A DNA stretch of 64,000 bases from Jiangella muralis. Lineage in GTDB: Bacteria; Actinomycetota; Actinomycetes; Jiangellales; Jiangellaceae. Below are positions 34,329-42,559 of the stretch, in pieces. Position 1 is the stretch's first letter. Each line of letters opens with the position of its first letter. The translations under genes and the position numbers were made by a program. The DNA lies in NCBI RefSeq assembly GCF_001270745.1, contig NZ_LFXL01000027.1, positions 1 to 64,000 on the forward strand, written 5' to 3'. Below the pieces are notes generated by a model. The model had not been told where the DNA came from and made no database searches. It was given only the letters and a program-made list of their open reading frames with translations.

Positions 34329-35024
34329 CTATAGATCACCGGGCAGCTGGAAGCGATACCCGAGCCCCGGCTCGGTGATGAAGTAGCGCGGCTTCGACGG
34401 CTCGGGCTCCAGCCGCTGCCGGATCTGCGTCATGAACACCCGCAGGTAGTTCGTCTCGGTGCCGTAGGCCGGGCCCCAGACCTCCCGCAACAGCTGCTCG
34501 TACGTCACCAGCCGCCCGCTGTGCCGCACCAGCACCTCGACGATGTGCCACTGCCGCGGCGTCAGCCGGACGGCGGCGCCGTCGCGCACGACCCGCTTCG
34601 CGGCGAAGTCGATGACGAAATCGGACGTCGAGACGACCGCGTCGCCCTCGGGCAGGACGGCTCTCCGGGTGGCGGCGCGCAGGCGGGCGAACAGCTCGTC
34701 CATTCCGAACGGCTTGGTGACGTAGTCGTCGGCGCCGAGGTCGAGCGCCTCGACCTTGGCCGCCTCGGTGCCCCGCCCGGACAGCACGAGGATCGGGACG
34801 GACGACCAGCCGCGGATGCCACGCACGACGTCGAGGCCGTCCATGCTGGGCAGCCCGAGGTCGAGGATGACGGCGTCGGGGTGGTGGCGGGCGGCCAGTT
34901 GCAGGGCCTGCTCACCGGTGCCGGCGAGATCGGCGGTGTAGCCACGGGCCTTGAGGTTGAGGGCGAGGGTCTTGCGGATGCCGGCGTCGTCATCGACGAC
35001 GAGCACCCGGCCGGCCGACTCCAT
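34329..35024 (-). CDS. kdpE: Response regulator KdpE
   Basis: 231-residue OmpR-family regulator. Receiver with acidic D11-D13, phosphorylation site D55 (VILDLGLPSMDG) and K in YVTKPFGMDE; winged helix with LTPRQWHIVEVLVRHSGRLV and the KdpE-typical YLRVFMTQIRQRLEPEP and RYFITEPGLGYRF. Partner of KdpD, which is divergent 33 bases away. KdpE normally activates the kdpFABC potassium pump, not present in this window. The start is ATG 35024; the longer frame upstream overlaps kdpD and is a shadow. Confidence 0.92.
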   Translation of the reverse strand: MESAGRVLVVDDDAGIRKTLALNLKARGYTADLAGTGEQALQLAARHHPDAVILDLGLPSMDGLDVVRGIRGWSSVPILVLSGRGTEAAKVEALDLGADDYVTKPFGMDELFARLRAATRRAVLPEGDAVVSTSDFVIDFAAKRVVRDGAAVRLTPRQWHIVEVLVRHSGRLVTYEQLLREVWGPAYGTETNYLRVFMTQIRQRLEPEPSKPRYFITEPGLGYRFQLPGDL

Positions 35025-35057
35025 GCAGCCGATCGTAGCCGCAGGCACACTGGGGGT

Positions 35058-37625
35058 ATGGGACGCGGTCAGCTGCGGATCTACCTGGGCGCCGCACCCG
35101 GCGTGGGCAAGACGTTCGCCATGCTCGAAGAGGCGCACCGGCGGCTGGCGCGCGGCACCGACGTCGTCGTGGGCGTGGTCGAGGCGCACGGCCGGGCCCG
35201 CACGGCGGACCTGCTGGCCGGCCTGGAAGAGGTCCCGCGGCGGGCGCTGACCTACCGCGGCGCCGAGTTCGCGGAGCTGGACCTCGACGCCGTGCTGCGG
35301 CGCAGGCCGGAGGTCGCCCTCGTCGACGAGCTGGCGCACAGCAACGTGCCCGGATCCCGGCACGCCAAGCGCTGGCAGGACATCGAGGCGCTGCTCGACG
35401 CCGGCATCACGGTGCTGTCGACGGTGAACATCCAGCATCTGGAGTCGTTGAACGACGTCGTCGAGCGGATCACCGGGGTGCCGCAGCGCGAGACCGTCCC
35501 GGACGAGGTGGTGCGGCGGGCCGACCAGGTCGAGCTGGTCGACATGACGCCGGAGGCGCTGCGCCGCCGGATGGTGCACGGGAACGTGTACGCGCGGGAG
35601 AAGGTCGACGCGGCGCTGGGCAACTACTTCCGGGTCGGCAACCTGACGGCGCTGCGCGAGCTGGCGCTGCTCTGGCTGGCCGACAAGGTCGACGACCAGC
35701 TGGACCGGTACCGCGCCGACCACCACATCGACGACACCTGGGAGGCGCGCGAACGCGTCGTCGTCGCGTTGACCGGCGGGGCGGAGGGCGAGACGCTGAT
35801 CCGCCGGGCCGCCCGCATCGCCGCGCGCGGCCGTGGCGCGGACCTGATGGCCGTGCACGTCATGCCCAGCGACGGGCTGATCGGCGCGGACCCGACCCAG
35901 CTGGCCCGGCAGCGGCTACTGGTCGAGAGCCTCGGCGGCACCTACCACCAGGTGCTCGGCGAGGACATCCCGGCGGCCCTGATCGAGTTCGCCCGCGGCG
36001 CCAACGCCACGCAGCTGGTGCTCGGCGCGAGCCGCCGCGGCCGGCTGGCGCAGCTGTTCTCCCGCGGCGTCGCGCTCACGACGATGTCGCTGTCCGGCTC
36101 GATGGACGTGCACCTCGTCCCGCACCAGCAGGCCGGCCGGGGCCGGACCGCCGCGCTCGGCAGCCCGCTGTCGCGGCATCGGCAGATCGCCGGGTTCGTG
36201 CTGGCGCTGGCCGGGCCGCCGCTGCTGGTGCTCGTGGTCCGGCTGCTGCGCGACGAGGTGTCGCTGGCGACCGGCGAGGTGCTGCTGCTGGCGACGGTGA
36301 TCGCGGCCGCGCTGGTCGGCGGCATGTGGCCGGCGCTGCTGGCAGCCGTGGGCGGCTTCCTGCTGCTGAACTGGTTCTTCACCGAGCCGATCCACTCGTT
36401 CGCGGTCAACCGGCCCGAGAACATCCTCGCGCTGGCGGTGTTCCTGCTGGTCGCGGCGTCGGTGAGCGTCGTCGTCGACACCGCGGCCCGGCGCACCCGC
36501 GAGGCGGCCCGGGCCAGCGCCGACGCGCAGAACCTGGCGACCGTCGCGAGCAGCATGGTCGGCAACCCGCGGCCGCTGATCGGGCTGCTGGAGCGGCTGC
36601 TGGAGACGTACGGGCTGACGTCGGTGACGCTGCTGGAGCGCTCCCCCGGCGCGCCGCGGCTGCCCGGCACGCAGGAGGACCCGTCCGCCTGGTCGGTCGT
36701 CGCGTGCGTCGGCGAGCGGCCTTCCCTGACGCCGTCGGAGGCCGACGTCGAGGTGCCGATCGACGACGCGCTCTCGCTGGCGCTGCGTGGTGCCGCGCTG
36801 CCGGCCGAGGACCGCCGCGTGATCGAGGCGTTCGCCGCCCAGGCCGCGCTGGCGCTGCGGCAGGAACGGCTGACTCGCGAGGCGGCGTCGGCCGGCACGA
36901 TCGCCGAGGCCGACCGCATGCGCACCGCCCTGCTCGCGACCGTCGGCCACGACCTGCGCACCCCGCTCGCCGCCGCCAAGGCGGCCGTCACCAGTCTGCG
37001 CAGCAACGAGGTCCAGTTCGACGCCGACGACGAGGCCGAGCTGCTGGCGACGGCGGACGAGTCGCTGGACCGGCTGACCGAGCTGATCACCAACCTGCTC
37101 GACCTCAGCCGCCTGCAGGCCGGCGTGCTCGGCGTCGCGTTGCGTCCGACGGAGGCGGCCGACAGCATCGCGCGCGCCCTCGACGAGCTGGGCGAACCGG
37201 GCCGCCTGGTGACCGTCGACCTCCCCGCCGACCTCCCCCGGGTCGACGCCGACCCGGCACTGCTGGAGCGGGTTCTGGTGAACGTCGTCGGGAACGCGCT
37301 GCGGTTCAGCCCGCCGGACCGCCCGCCGACCATCACCGCGCGCGAGGACGACACCGTCGTCGAACTGCGCGTCATCGACCACGGCCCGGGCATCCCGGAC
37401 GACCTGCGTGATCGCGTGTTCGCCCCGTTCCAGCGGCTCGGCGCGGGCGGCACCGGCGTCGGGCTCGGGCTGGCGCTCTCGCGCGGCCTCACCGAGGCGA
37501 TGGGCGGCACCCTGATCCCCGAGACCACACCCGACGGCGGCCTCACCATGCTGCTGGCGATCCCGGTCGAGGACGAGGACCCGTCGACACCGGAATCCGC
37601 CGCCGGCTATTCCGGCCGCGTGTGA
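35058..37625 (+). CDS. kdpD: Sensor histidine kinase KdpD
   Basis: 855-residue potassium/turgor sensor kinase. N-terminal KdpD domain with GAAPGVGKT (about 11-19) and VALVDELAHSN, a universal-stress-like domain near 230-360, four membrane helices (about 380-480, DUF4118), a GAF-like part, then HisKA with H631 (VGHDLRTPL) and an HATPase domain (TGVGLGLALS). Full length and complete. Start at ATG 35058, within 33 bases of divergent kdpE; the two promoters must overlap. The end overlaps the convergent XRE gene by 19 bases. Confidence 0.94.
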   Translation: MGRGQLRIYLGAAPGVGKTFAMLEEAHRRLARGTDVVVGVVEAHGRARTADLLAGLEEVPRRALTYRGAEFAELDLDAVLRRRPEVALVDELAHSNVPGSRHAKRWQDIEALLDAGITVLSTVNIQHLESLNDVVERITGVPQRETVPDEVVRRADQVELVDMTPEALRRRMVHGNVYAREKVDAALGNYFRVGNLTALRELALLWLADKVDDQLDRYRADHHIDDTWEARERVVVALTGGAEGETLIRRAARIAARGRGADLMAVHVMPSDGLIGADPTQLARQRLLVESLGGTYHQVLGEDIPAALIEFARGANATQLVLGASRRGRLAQLFSRGVALTTMSLSGSMDVHLVPHQQAGRGRTAALGSPLSRHRQIAGFVLALAGPPLLVLVVRLLRDEVSLATGEVLLLATVIAAALVGGMWPALLAAVGGFLLLNWFFTEPIHSFAVNRPENILALAVFLLVAASVSVVVDTAARRTREAARASADAQNLATVASSMVGNPRPLIGLLERLLETYGLTSVTLLERSPGAPRLPGTQEDPSAWSVVACVGERPSLTPSEADVEVPIDDALSLALRGAALPAEDRRVIEAFAAQAALALRQERLTREAASAGTIAEADRMRTALLATVGHDLRTPLAAAKAAVTSLRSNEVQFDADDEAELLATADESLDRLTELITNLLDLSRLQAGVLGVALRPTEAADSIARALDELGEPGRLVTVDLPADLPRVDADPALLERVLVNVVGNALRFSPPDRPPTITAREDDTVVELRVIDHGPGIPDDLRDRVFAPFQRLGAGGTGVGLGLALSRGLTEAMGGTLIPETTPDGGLTMLLAIPVEDEDPSTPESAAGYSGRV

Positions 37626-37861
37626 TCGATTCCCGCGCGGTCGAGCACGTCGGTGAGGTCCAAGTCGAGGCCGCGGGCGTAGCGGATCAGCTCGATCACG
37701 TCGATGCGCCGGTCGCCCGACTCGAACAGCGACACCTTGCGCTGGGTGAGCCCGAGCCGGTCGCCGAGCTGGGTCTGTGTGAGGTTGCGTTCGACTCGCA
37801 GCTGCCGGAGCGTGGCATAGAGCCGCTGGTATTCGGGAGCCCGGCTGTCCACCACCCGCAC
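37607..37861 (-). CDS. Small XRE-family HTH protein
   Basis: 84-residue protein consisting of little more than a Cro/C1-type helix-turn-helix (NLTQTQLGDRLGLTQRKVSL, then FESGDRRIDVIELI). It is a paralogue of the protein at 37894-38205: shared frame VVD-R-PEY, LTQ, VS, RR-DV-EL and LD-AGI. No toxin gene is adjacent. An AT-rich inverted repeat upstream may be its operator. Confidence 0.82.
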   Translation of the reverse strand: MRVVDSRAPEYQRLYATLRQLRVERNLTQTQLGDRLGLTQRKVSLFESGDRRIDVIELIRYARGLDLDLTDVLDRAGIDHTRPE

Positions 37862-37870
37862 ATCCGACCG

Positions 37871-37892
37871 CTTTTGGATTAAATAGCCAAAG
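37871..37892. promoter_or_regulatory. AT-rich inverted repeat before the small XRE gene
   Basis: CTTTTGG (37871-37877) and CCAAAG (37887-37892) face each other around ATTAAATAG, about ten bases before the GTG start. Candidate autoregulatory operator in an otherwise GC-rich region. Confidence 0.45.
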
Positions 37893-37893
37893 T

Positions 37894-38205
37894 TTATCTG
37901 ACGTCCGCTTCGCCCGACTCGCCGGCGTCGCCCTCTTTCGGCTTACGCTTACGGTGCCGGATACCGGCCTCGTCGAGGATCTCGTCGATCGACGTCTTCA
38001 GGGCGTCGGCGAACATGCCCAACTCGACGACATCGAGGCGGCGCTCGCTGACCTCGTTGCGCGACACCCACTCCTGGCGCCGGCCCAGCCGCTTGGCGAG
38101 ATCGCTCTGGGTGAGGCCGGCCCTGGTCCGCTTCGCGCGGAGCACAGCGGCGATCCGCTCGTACTCGGGGCGCCTGCGGTCCACCACGGGAGAAGCCGAC
38201 CGCAC
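37894..38205 (-). CDS. Small XRE-family HTH protein
   Basis: 103-residue Cro/C1-type protein (AGLTQSDLAKRLGRRQEWVS, then RRLDVVELGMFADAL) with a basic, then acidic C-terminal tail (HRKRKPKEGDAGESGEADV). Paralogue of the preceding small regulator, about 40% alike by eye. GTG start at 38205; GTG codons at V7/V8 are alternatives. A near-perfect 19-bp palindrome lies 10 bases upstream. Target unknown. Confidence 0.8.
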   Translation of the reverse strand: MRSASPVVDRRRPEYERIAAVLRAKRTRAGLTQSDLAKRLGRRQEWVSRNEVSERRLDVVELGMFADALKTSIDEILDEAGIRHRKRKPKEGDAGESGEADVR

Positions 38206-38214
38206 CGGCTTTCG

Positions 38215-38233
38215 CTAGACCAACTTCGTCTAG
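38215..38233. promoter_or_regulatory. 19-bp palindrome before the second XRE gene
   Basis: CTAGACCAACTTCGTCTAG: arms CTAGAC/GTCTAG, and the inner AA/TT pair is symmetric too. Located 10 bases before the GTG start, it probably covers the promoter; a likely operator for the XRE protein. Confidence 0.55.
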
Positions 38234-38310
38234 TCGGTCAGTGTCTACGACCAGCACAACGGCTCGGCAGCGCGACTTCGGCGACCGGCGGAGCCAATGG
38301 GCAGCAGGGA

Positions 38311-38439
38311 TCAGCGCCCGCGCACGCCGTCGGGGCGATCGAGCAGCGCCCCGGTCCGCTCGGCCAGCCGGCGCAGGGCGAGCGCCCGCCCCATGCCGTC
38401 GGTGCCGCCGCTGATCACGATGGTGCGCGAGTGGTCCAC
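38311..38439 (-). pseudogene. Remnant of a short-chain dehydrogenase N-terminus
   Basis: A 42-residue frame reads as the first strand and glycine loop of an SDR (RTIVISGGTDGMGRALALRR) and then stops. SDR proteins need about 250 residues, and the downstream sequence is a tRNA terminator, so this is a truncated remnant. The rest of 38206-38580 holds only the palindrome and the terminator. Confidence 0.4.
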
Positions 38440-38539
38440 CGCGAGGTGTTCCCGACTGGGCCGTCCGGCACCGCGACGAGATCGCCGCCGCTCGGCTGCC
38501 TCGCGCGACATCGGCCCAGTCCTTCCCCGGGAACGCGAA

Positions 38540-38568
38540 CGGCCGGTCAGGAGGAGCCTGACCGGCCG
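38540..38568 (-). terminator. Terminator of tRNA-Thr
   Basis: Perfect 12-bp stem CGGCCGGTCAGG/CCTGACCGGCCG with a five-base loop, starting 13 bases after the tRNA 3' end. No long U tract, as usual in high-GC genomes. Confidence 0.75.
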
Positions 38569-38578
38569 GGATGGGTGG

Positions 38579-38654
38579 TGGAGCCGCCTGTCGGAATCGA
38601 ACCGACGACCTATTCATTACGAGTGAATCGCTCTACCGACTGAGCTAAGGCGGC
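38579..38654 (-). tRNA. tRNA-Thr (anticodon CGT)
   Basis: Complete cloverleaf on the minus strand: acceptor GCCGCCT/AGGCGGC, D arm with AGCTCAGTCGGTAGAGC, anticodon loop CTCGTAA, T arm GTCGGTTCGATTCCGAC, and encoded CCA at 38579-38581. The anticodon CGT reads ACG threonine codons. It sits between two strong hairpins. Confidence 0.96.
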
Positions 38655-38655
38655 G

Positions 38656-38677
38656 CGTGCCCGGCGAACCGGGCACG
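38656..38677 (-). terminator. Terminator after the L,D-transpeptidase gene
   Basis: Perfect 9-bp stem CGTGCCCGG/CCGGGCACG with tetraloop CGAA, 44 bases after the stop codon and immediately before tRNA-Thr. It would keep read-through out of the tRNA. Confidence 0.65.
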
Positions 38678-38721
38678 GTGCACGAGTATAGGGCGTCGAC
38701 CGCCCCGGTACCCAATCGGGC

Positions 38722-39960
38722 TCAGAGCGCGTCAGTGGTGATGGGCGCGCCGAGGGCGGAGTCGGCCACGAGCTGGTCCCAGTCGAGGTTCCAGTCGGCC
38801 ATGCCGGGGTCGCCGCGGTCGAGGAGGTCTTCCGGGCCGCGGGTGGAGTTGGCGACCGTGACGATGTCGCCGTACTGCGCGAGCTGGAAGAACGTGGCGC
38901 CGTTGGCCTGGCTGAGGTTGATGCAGCCGTGCGACACGTTGGCCGAGCCCTGCGACCCCTCGGACCACGACGCCGAGTGGACGAAGGTGCCACTCCAGGT
39001 GAGGCGGACGGAGTTGGGCACCTCGAGGTCGTAGAAGTTCGGGTCGCCCGGATCGCAGGTGATGTTCGCGTTGCACGACGTCATCTGCCGCGTCTCGAAC
39101 TTCTCCAGCACGATGTACGTGCCGTTGCGGGTGGCGAACTCCGGCGCGCCGAGGCTGGTGTCCCAGGTGGCCACGGCGGCGCCGTCGACGCTGTAGGTGA
39201 CGCTGTGGGTGGCGGCGTCGACGGCGGCGACCTGGGACTTGCCGACGGTGAAGTCAAGGTCGTAGGAGCGGCCACCCCAGAGGTCGTCGCCGGCCTGGAC
39301 GCCGTTGAGGTCGAGGTCCAGCCGCACCTGGGTGCCCGACGGCCAGTACTCCTTGGGCCGGAAGTGCACCTCTTGCGAGCTCACCCAGTGCCATGACCCC
39401 TCGACCTGCGGGTTCGACGCGACATGCAGGGCCTGTTCGACGTTCTCGCGCTCGGTGACCTCCTGGTCGAACCGGACGGTGACGGGCGCGCCCACGCCGA
39501 CGACGGTGCCGTCGGCGGGCTGCATGCTCAGCGTGAGCCGGCTGCCGTCGGGCACGGCGCCGACGGCGAAGGCGTCGGTGAGCGTGTGCTCCATGCCCAG
39601 GCGGTCGGACGCGACCACAGTGACGGCGTACGAGGCGCCGGGCTCGAGCGGCGCCGCGCTGGCCCAACTGCTGCCGTCGTCGCCGACCTGGCCGTCGACC
39701 GGGTCGCCGCCCTCGGGTGCGACCTCGACGGAGTCGATCTCGCCGTTGGGGACGGTGAGTTGCAGCGGCGCGCCGAACGCCACCTCGTCGGTGATGCCGT
39801 CGAGGCGCAACGGGAGCCGCTGGGCCTTGGGACCCTCCGCCTGAGCGGTGGGGCCGTCGGCGCCACCGGACCCGGAGTCGTCGGAGCCGCTGCACGCGGT
39901 CAGCAGCACCGCCGCGCTCAGGACGAGCGCGACCCGGTGGAGCGTCGGACGCAGGCGCAT
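38722..39960 (-). CDS. L,D-transpeptidase lipoprotein
   Basis: 412-residue cell-wall enzyme that makes 3-3 cross-links in peptidoglycan. Lipoprotein signal with C23 (LLTACSG), two Ig-like domains (about 60-260; ADGTVVGVGAPVTVRFDQEV in the second), then the YkuD catalytic domain with the His and Cys motif FVHSASWSEG and VSHGCINLS, catalytic C346. This is the layout of mycobacterial LdtMt2-type enzymes. GATAAT lies six bases before the ATG, so the message is probably leaderless. A terminator hairpin follows. Confidence 0.93.
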   Translation of the reverse strand: MRLRPTLHRVALVLSAAVLLTACSGSDDSGSGGADGPTAQAEGPKAQRLPLRLDGITDEVAFGAPLQLTVPNGEIDSVEVAPEGGDPVDGQVGDDGSSWASAAPLEPGASYAVTVVASDRLGMEHTLTDAFAVGAVPDGSRLTLSMQPADGTVVGVGAPVTVRFDQEVTERENVEQALHVASNPQVEGSWHWVSSQEVHFRPKEYWPSGTQVRLDLDLNGVQAGDDLWGGRSYDLDFTVGKSQVAAVDAATHSVTYSVDGAAVATWDTSLGAPEFATRNGTYIVLEKFETRQMTSCNANITCDPGDPNFYDLEVPNSVRLTWSGTFVHSASWSEGSQGSANVSHGCINLSQANGATFFQLAQYGDIVTVANSTRGPEDLLDRGDPGMADWNLDWDQLVADSALGAPITTDAL

Positions 39961-39966
39961 CGTCCC

Positions 39967-39997
39967 ATTATCCGCACACCGAGGGTGTGTCTCCCAA
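39967..39997 (-). promoter_or_regulatory. Promoter of the L,D-transpeptidase gene
   Basis: TTGGGA (39997-39992), 19 bases, GATAAT (39972-39967), six bases, ATG. A CACACC-CTC-GGTGTG palindrome sits between the boxes and may bind a regulator. Confidence 0.6.
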
Positions 39998-40016
39998 GTC
40001 CATGGCCTACTGCGAT

Positions 40017-41612
40017 TCACGAAGCGCAGCTGGCGCCCTCGTCCGGCACCGTCCCGGCCAGCAGGTATGTGTCGACGGCGGAGTCGATGCAGTCGCTGCC
40101 GGCGAGGTAGGCCGTGTGCACGGTGGAGTCGTAGGTGAGCAGCACGCCGGACGACAGCTGCCCGGCCAGCGCCTGTGCCCACTCGTACGGCGTGGCGGGG
40201 TCGCCGGTGGTGCCGACGACGAGGATCGGGTCGGCGCCCGGCGCGGTGACCGGCGGGTGCGGTGCCGGCTCGGACGTGGGCGAGGCGGTGGGGTCGCCGC
40301 CGGCCTCGCCCAGGCCGTCGGCGAGCGCGGTGCAGCCCAGCCCGCCCCAGGCCAGGAACGGGCCGAACACCTCGGACGCCGCGGTGAACTCGGCCAGCCC
40401 CGCCTTCGCCTCGTCGGCGGTGGCCGACTCGGGGTGATCCATGCAGTTCACCAGGCTGATGACCTCGTTGGCGTTGCCGTTGTACGTGCCGTCGCTGTTG
40501 CGTTCGAGGTAGAGGTCGGCGAACGTCATGAGCAGCGTGCCGTCGTCTTCGGTGAGTGCGAGGTCGAGCGCCTCGTTCAGCGGCTCGTAGCCCTCGTCGG
40601 CGGTGAGGTACAGCGGCAGGATGATCCCGTAGAACGCCAGCGACTCGGTCAGCGGGCGGTTGTCGTCGTCGGTGGCCAGCGGCTCCTGGTCGGCCTGCCG
40701 CAGCAGCCCCGCCAGCGTGGCGCGGGCCTCGTCCTCGGACGACCCGACCGCGCAGTTGTCCTGGGCGAAGCACCAGGTCAGGAAGGTCGACAGCGCCCGC
40801 TCGAAGCCGTGCGCCTGGCCGAGGCCGAGGGCGTCGCCGGTGAGCGTGGGGTCGATGGCGCCGTCGAGGACCAGCCGGCCGACGCGGTCGGGGAACTGGT
40901 CGGCGTAGAGCGCGCCGATGAACGTCCCGTACGACTTGCCCAGGTAGTTCAGCTTCTCGTCGCCGAGCGCCGCGCGCAGGACGTCGAGGTCGCGGGCGAC
41001 GTCGGCGGTGCCGACGTGCGGGACCAGTTCGCCGGAGCGGGCCTGGCAGCCCTCGGCGAGGTCGCGGATGGACTCTTCCATGTCGGCGATCTCGGCGTCG
41101 TCGTCCGGGGTCGGGTCGGCGGCGAGGTAGTCGTCGAGCTCGGCGTCGTCGATGCAGTCGACCGGGCTGGAGCCGGCGACGCCGCGCGGGTCGAAGCCGA
41201 CGATGTCGTAGCGCTCGCGCACCTGCTCGGTGACGACGGACCCGGCCAGCTGTGCGTACTCGACACCGGACGCGCCCGGCCCGCCCGGGTTGACCAGCAG
41301 CGAGCCGAGCCGGTCGTCGCTCGTCGCCGGCGCCCGCAGCAGCGCCAGCTCGATGGTGTCGCCGCCGGGGTCGGCGTAGTCGATCGGGACGGTCGCGGTG
41401 GAGCACTGGTGGCCCTCGCCGCAGTCGCGCCACTCCAGCTCCTGCGTGTAGAACGGCGCCAGCGCGGGGTCGACCCCCTCGGTCGCGTCGGCGGCCGGCG
41501 TCGACCGGTCCGGCACGTCCGCCGGCCGGCCGTCGCGCTCCGGTTCGGCGGAGCAGCCCGCAACGGCCACGACGGCGGCGAACGCCAGTGCGGCCAGGAC
41601 ACGCAGTGTCAC
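40017..41612 (-). CDS. Secreted alpha/beta hydrolase (tripeptidyl aminopeptidase-like)
   Basis: 531-residue lipoprotein (lipobox AVAG-C20) of the Tap/SlpD hydrolase group that trims N-terminal tripeptides or related substrates outside the cell. VNPGGPGASGVEYA gives the oxyanion loop, GKSYGT is the nucleophile elbow, and the C-terminal region has VVGTTGDPATPYEWA (acid) and a His in TYDSTVHTAYL. Cysteines near 290, 440 and the end probably form disulfides. GTG start overlapping the ricT stop (GTGA). Downstream of ricT, a position this family often takes in actinobacteria. Confidence 0.9.
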   Translation of the reverse strand: MTLRVLAALAFAAVVAVAGCSAEPERDGRPADVPDRSTPAADATEGVDPALAPFYTQELEWRDCGEGHQCSTATVPIDYADPGGDTIELALLRAPATSDDRLGSLLVNPGGPGASGVEYAQLAGSVVTEQVRERYDIVGFDPRGVAGSSPVDCIDDAELDDYLAADPTPDDDAEIADMEESIRDLAEGCQARSGELVPHVGTADVARDLDVLRAALGDEKLNYLGKSYGTFIGALYADQFPDRVGRLVLDGAIDPTLTGDALGLGQAHGFERALSTFLTWCFAQDNCAVGSSEDEARATLAGLLRQADQEPLATDDDNRPLTESLAFYGIILPLYLTADEGYEPLNEALDLALTEDDGTLLMTFADLYLERNSDGTYNGNANEVISLVNCMDHPESATADEAKAGLAEFTAASEVFGPFLAWGGLGCTALADGLGEAGGDPTASPTSEPAPHPPVTAPGADPILVVGTTGDPATPYEWAQALAGQLSSGVLLTYDSTVHTAYLAGSDCIDSAVDTYLLAGTVPDEGASCAS

Positions 41613-42508
41613 AGGTTCTCTCCGTCGTCCTCGTACGCCTCGTCCTCGAGGTCGGGCGTGCGCCGGGCGCCCTGCGCGACCGCGCCCTCGTACGCCTGCC
41701 GCGACCCGCACACGCTGGCCTTCGGGCAGGCGACCCGCCGGCCGGTCTCGCGGTCGCGGACGTACACCGTCTCGGACGGCACGTTGTACGCGACGACAGT
41801 GCCCTCGACGCCGTCGTCGGTGGTGACGTCGCAGCCGACGGTCGGCACGCTGCGCTTGAAGTCCTGGTAGAGCGGGTGCTCGTACTTCAGGCAGCACATC
41901 AGCCGGCCGCACGCCCCGGAGATCTTCAACGGGTTCAGCGGGAGGTCCTGGTCCTTGGCCATGCGCACGCTGACCGGCTCGAAGTCGGTGAGGAACGTCG
42001 AGCAGCAGGTGTCGCGGCCGCACGGCCCGATGCCGCCCTGCACGCGGGCTTCGTCGCGGGCGCCGAGCTGACGCAGGTCGATGCGGGCCCGCAGGGTGCG
42101 GGCGAGGTCGCGCACCAGCTCGCGGAAGTCGACCCGGTGCGGCGCGCTGAAGTAGATGGTGACCAGCTGGTCGACGTCGGGCCGGGTGTCGACGTAGTCG
42201 ACGCCGACGATCTTCATCGGCAGCTCGTGGTGCTTGATCAGCCGGCGTGCGGCCACCTTGACCTCGGCCCGGCGGCGGCGGTTGCGCTCTTCGCGCTGCA
42301 GGTGCGTCTCGGTGGCCGGGCCCTCGCACACGGGCAGGCCACCGATGTCCTCGCTGACCCATTGCGGCGCCCAGACGCATTCGGCGACCTCAGGCCCGTC
42401 GTCGGTGGGGACGAGGACCTTGTCGCCGACGCGCGGGGAGTGCTCACCCGGGTCGAGGTAGTAAAGCCTCCCGTACCGGGTGAAGGCCACTGCCATCACC
42501 ATGCCCAC
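41609..42508 (-). CDS. ricT: RicT/PSP1-domain protein
   Basis: 299-residue PSP1-domain protein. Conserved core: AVAFTRYGRLYYLDPGEHSP, VDYVDTRPDVDQLVTIYFSA, and two Cys clusters, GPCGRDTCCSTF and GACGRLMCCLKYE, which in Bacillus RicT-type proteins take part in metal-cluster binding and RNA processing. Upstream and downstream genes (holB, tmk) match the common actinobacterial order. The start is the GTG at 42508, six bases after TAGGGT, so the transcript is leaderless; ATGs at codons 3 and 5 are alternatives. Confidence 0.9.
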   Translation of the reverse strand: MGMVMAVAFTRYGRLYYLDPGEHSPRVGDKVLVPTDDGPEVAECVWAPQWVSEDIGGLPVCEGPATETHLQREERNRRRRAEVKVAARRLIKHHELPMKIVGVDYVDTRPDVDQLVTIYFSAPHRVDFRELVRDLARTLRARIDLRQLGARDEARVQGGIGPCGRDTCCSTFLTDFEPVSVRMAKDQDLPLNPLKISGACGRLMCCLKYEHPLYQDFKRSVPTVGCDVTTDDGVEGTVVAYNVPSETVYVRDRETGRRVACPKASVCGSRQAYEGAVAQGARRTPDLEDEAYEDDGENL

Positions 42509-42514
42509 GCGCCC

Positions 42515-42520
42515 ACCCTA
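42515..42520 (-). promoter_or_regulatory. -10 box of leaderless ricT
   Basis: TAGGGT, then GGGCGC and GTG at 42508, the same arrangement as at the AfsR-like gene. Confidence 0.55.
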
Positions 42521-42559
42521 CGGTGTCGCGGCGCCGGACACGGCATCGCCGGGTACCGG

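Noticed and set aside
37607-38205. Toxin-antitoxin module
   Set aside because: Two antitoxin-like HTH proteins but no toxin gene: neighbours are kdpD and a gene-free stretch.
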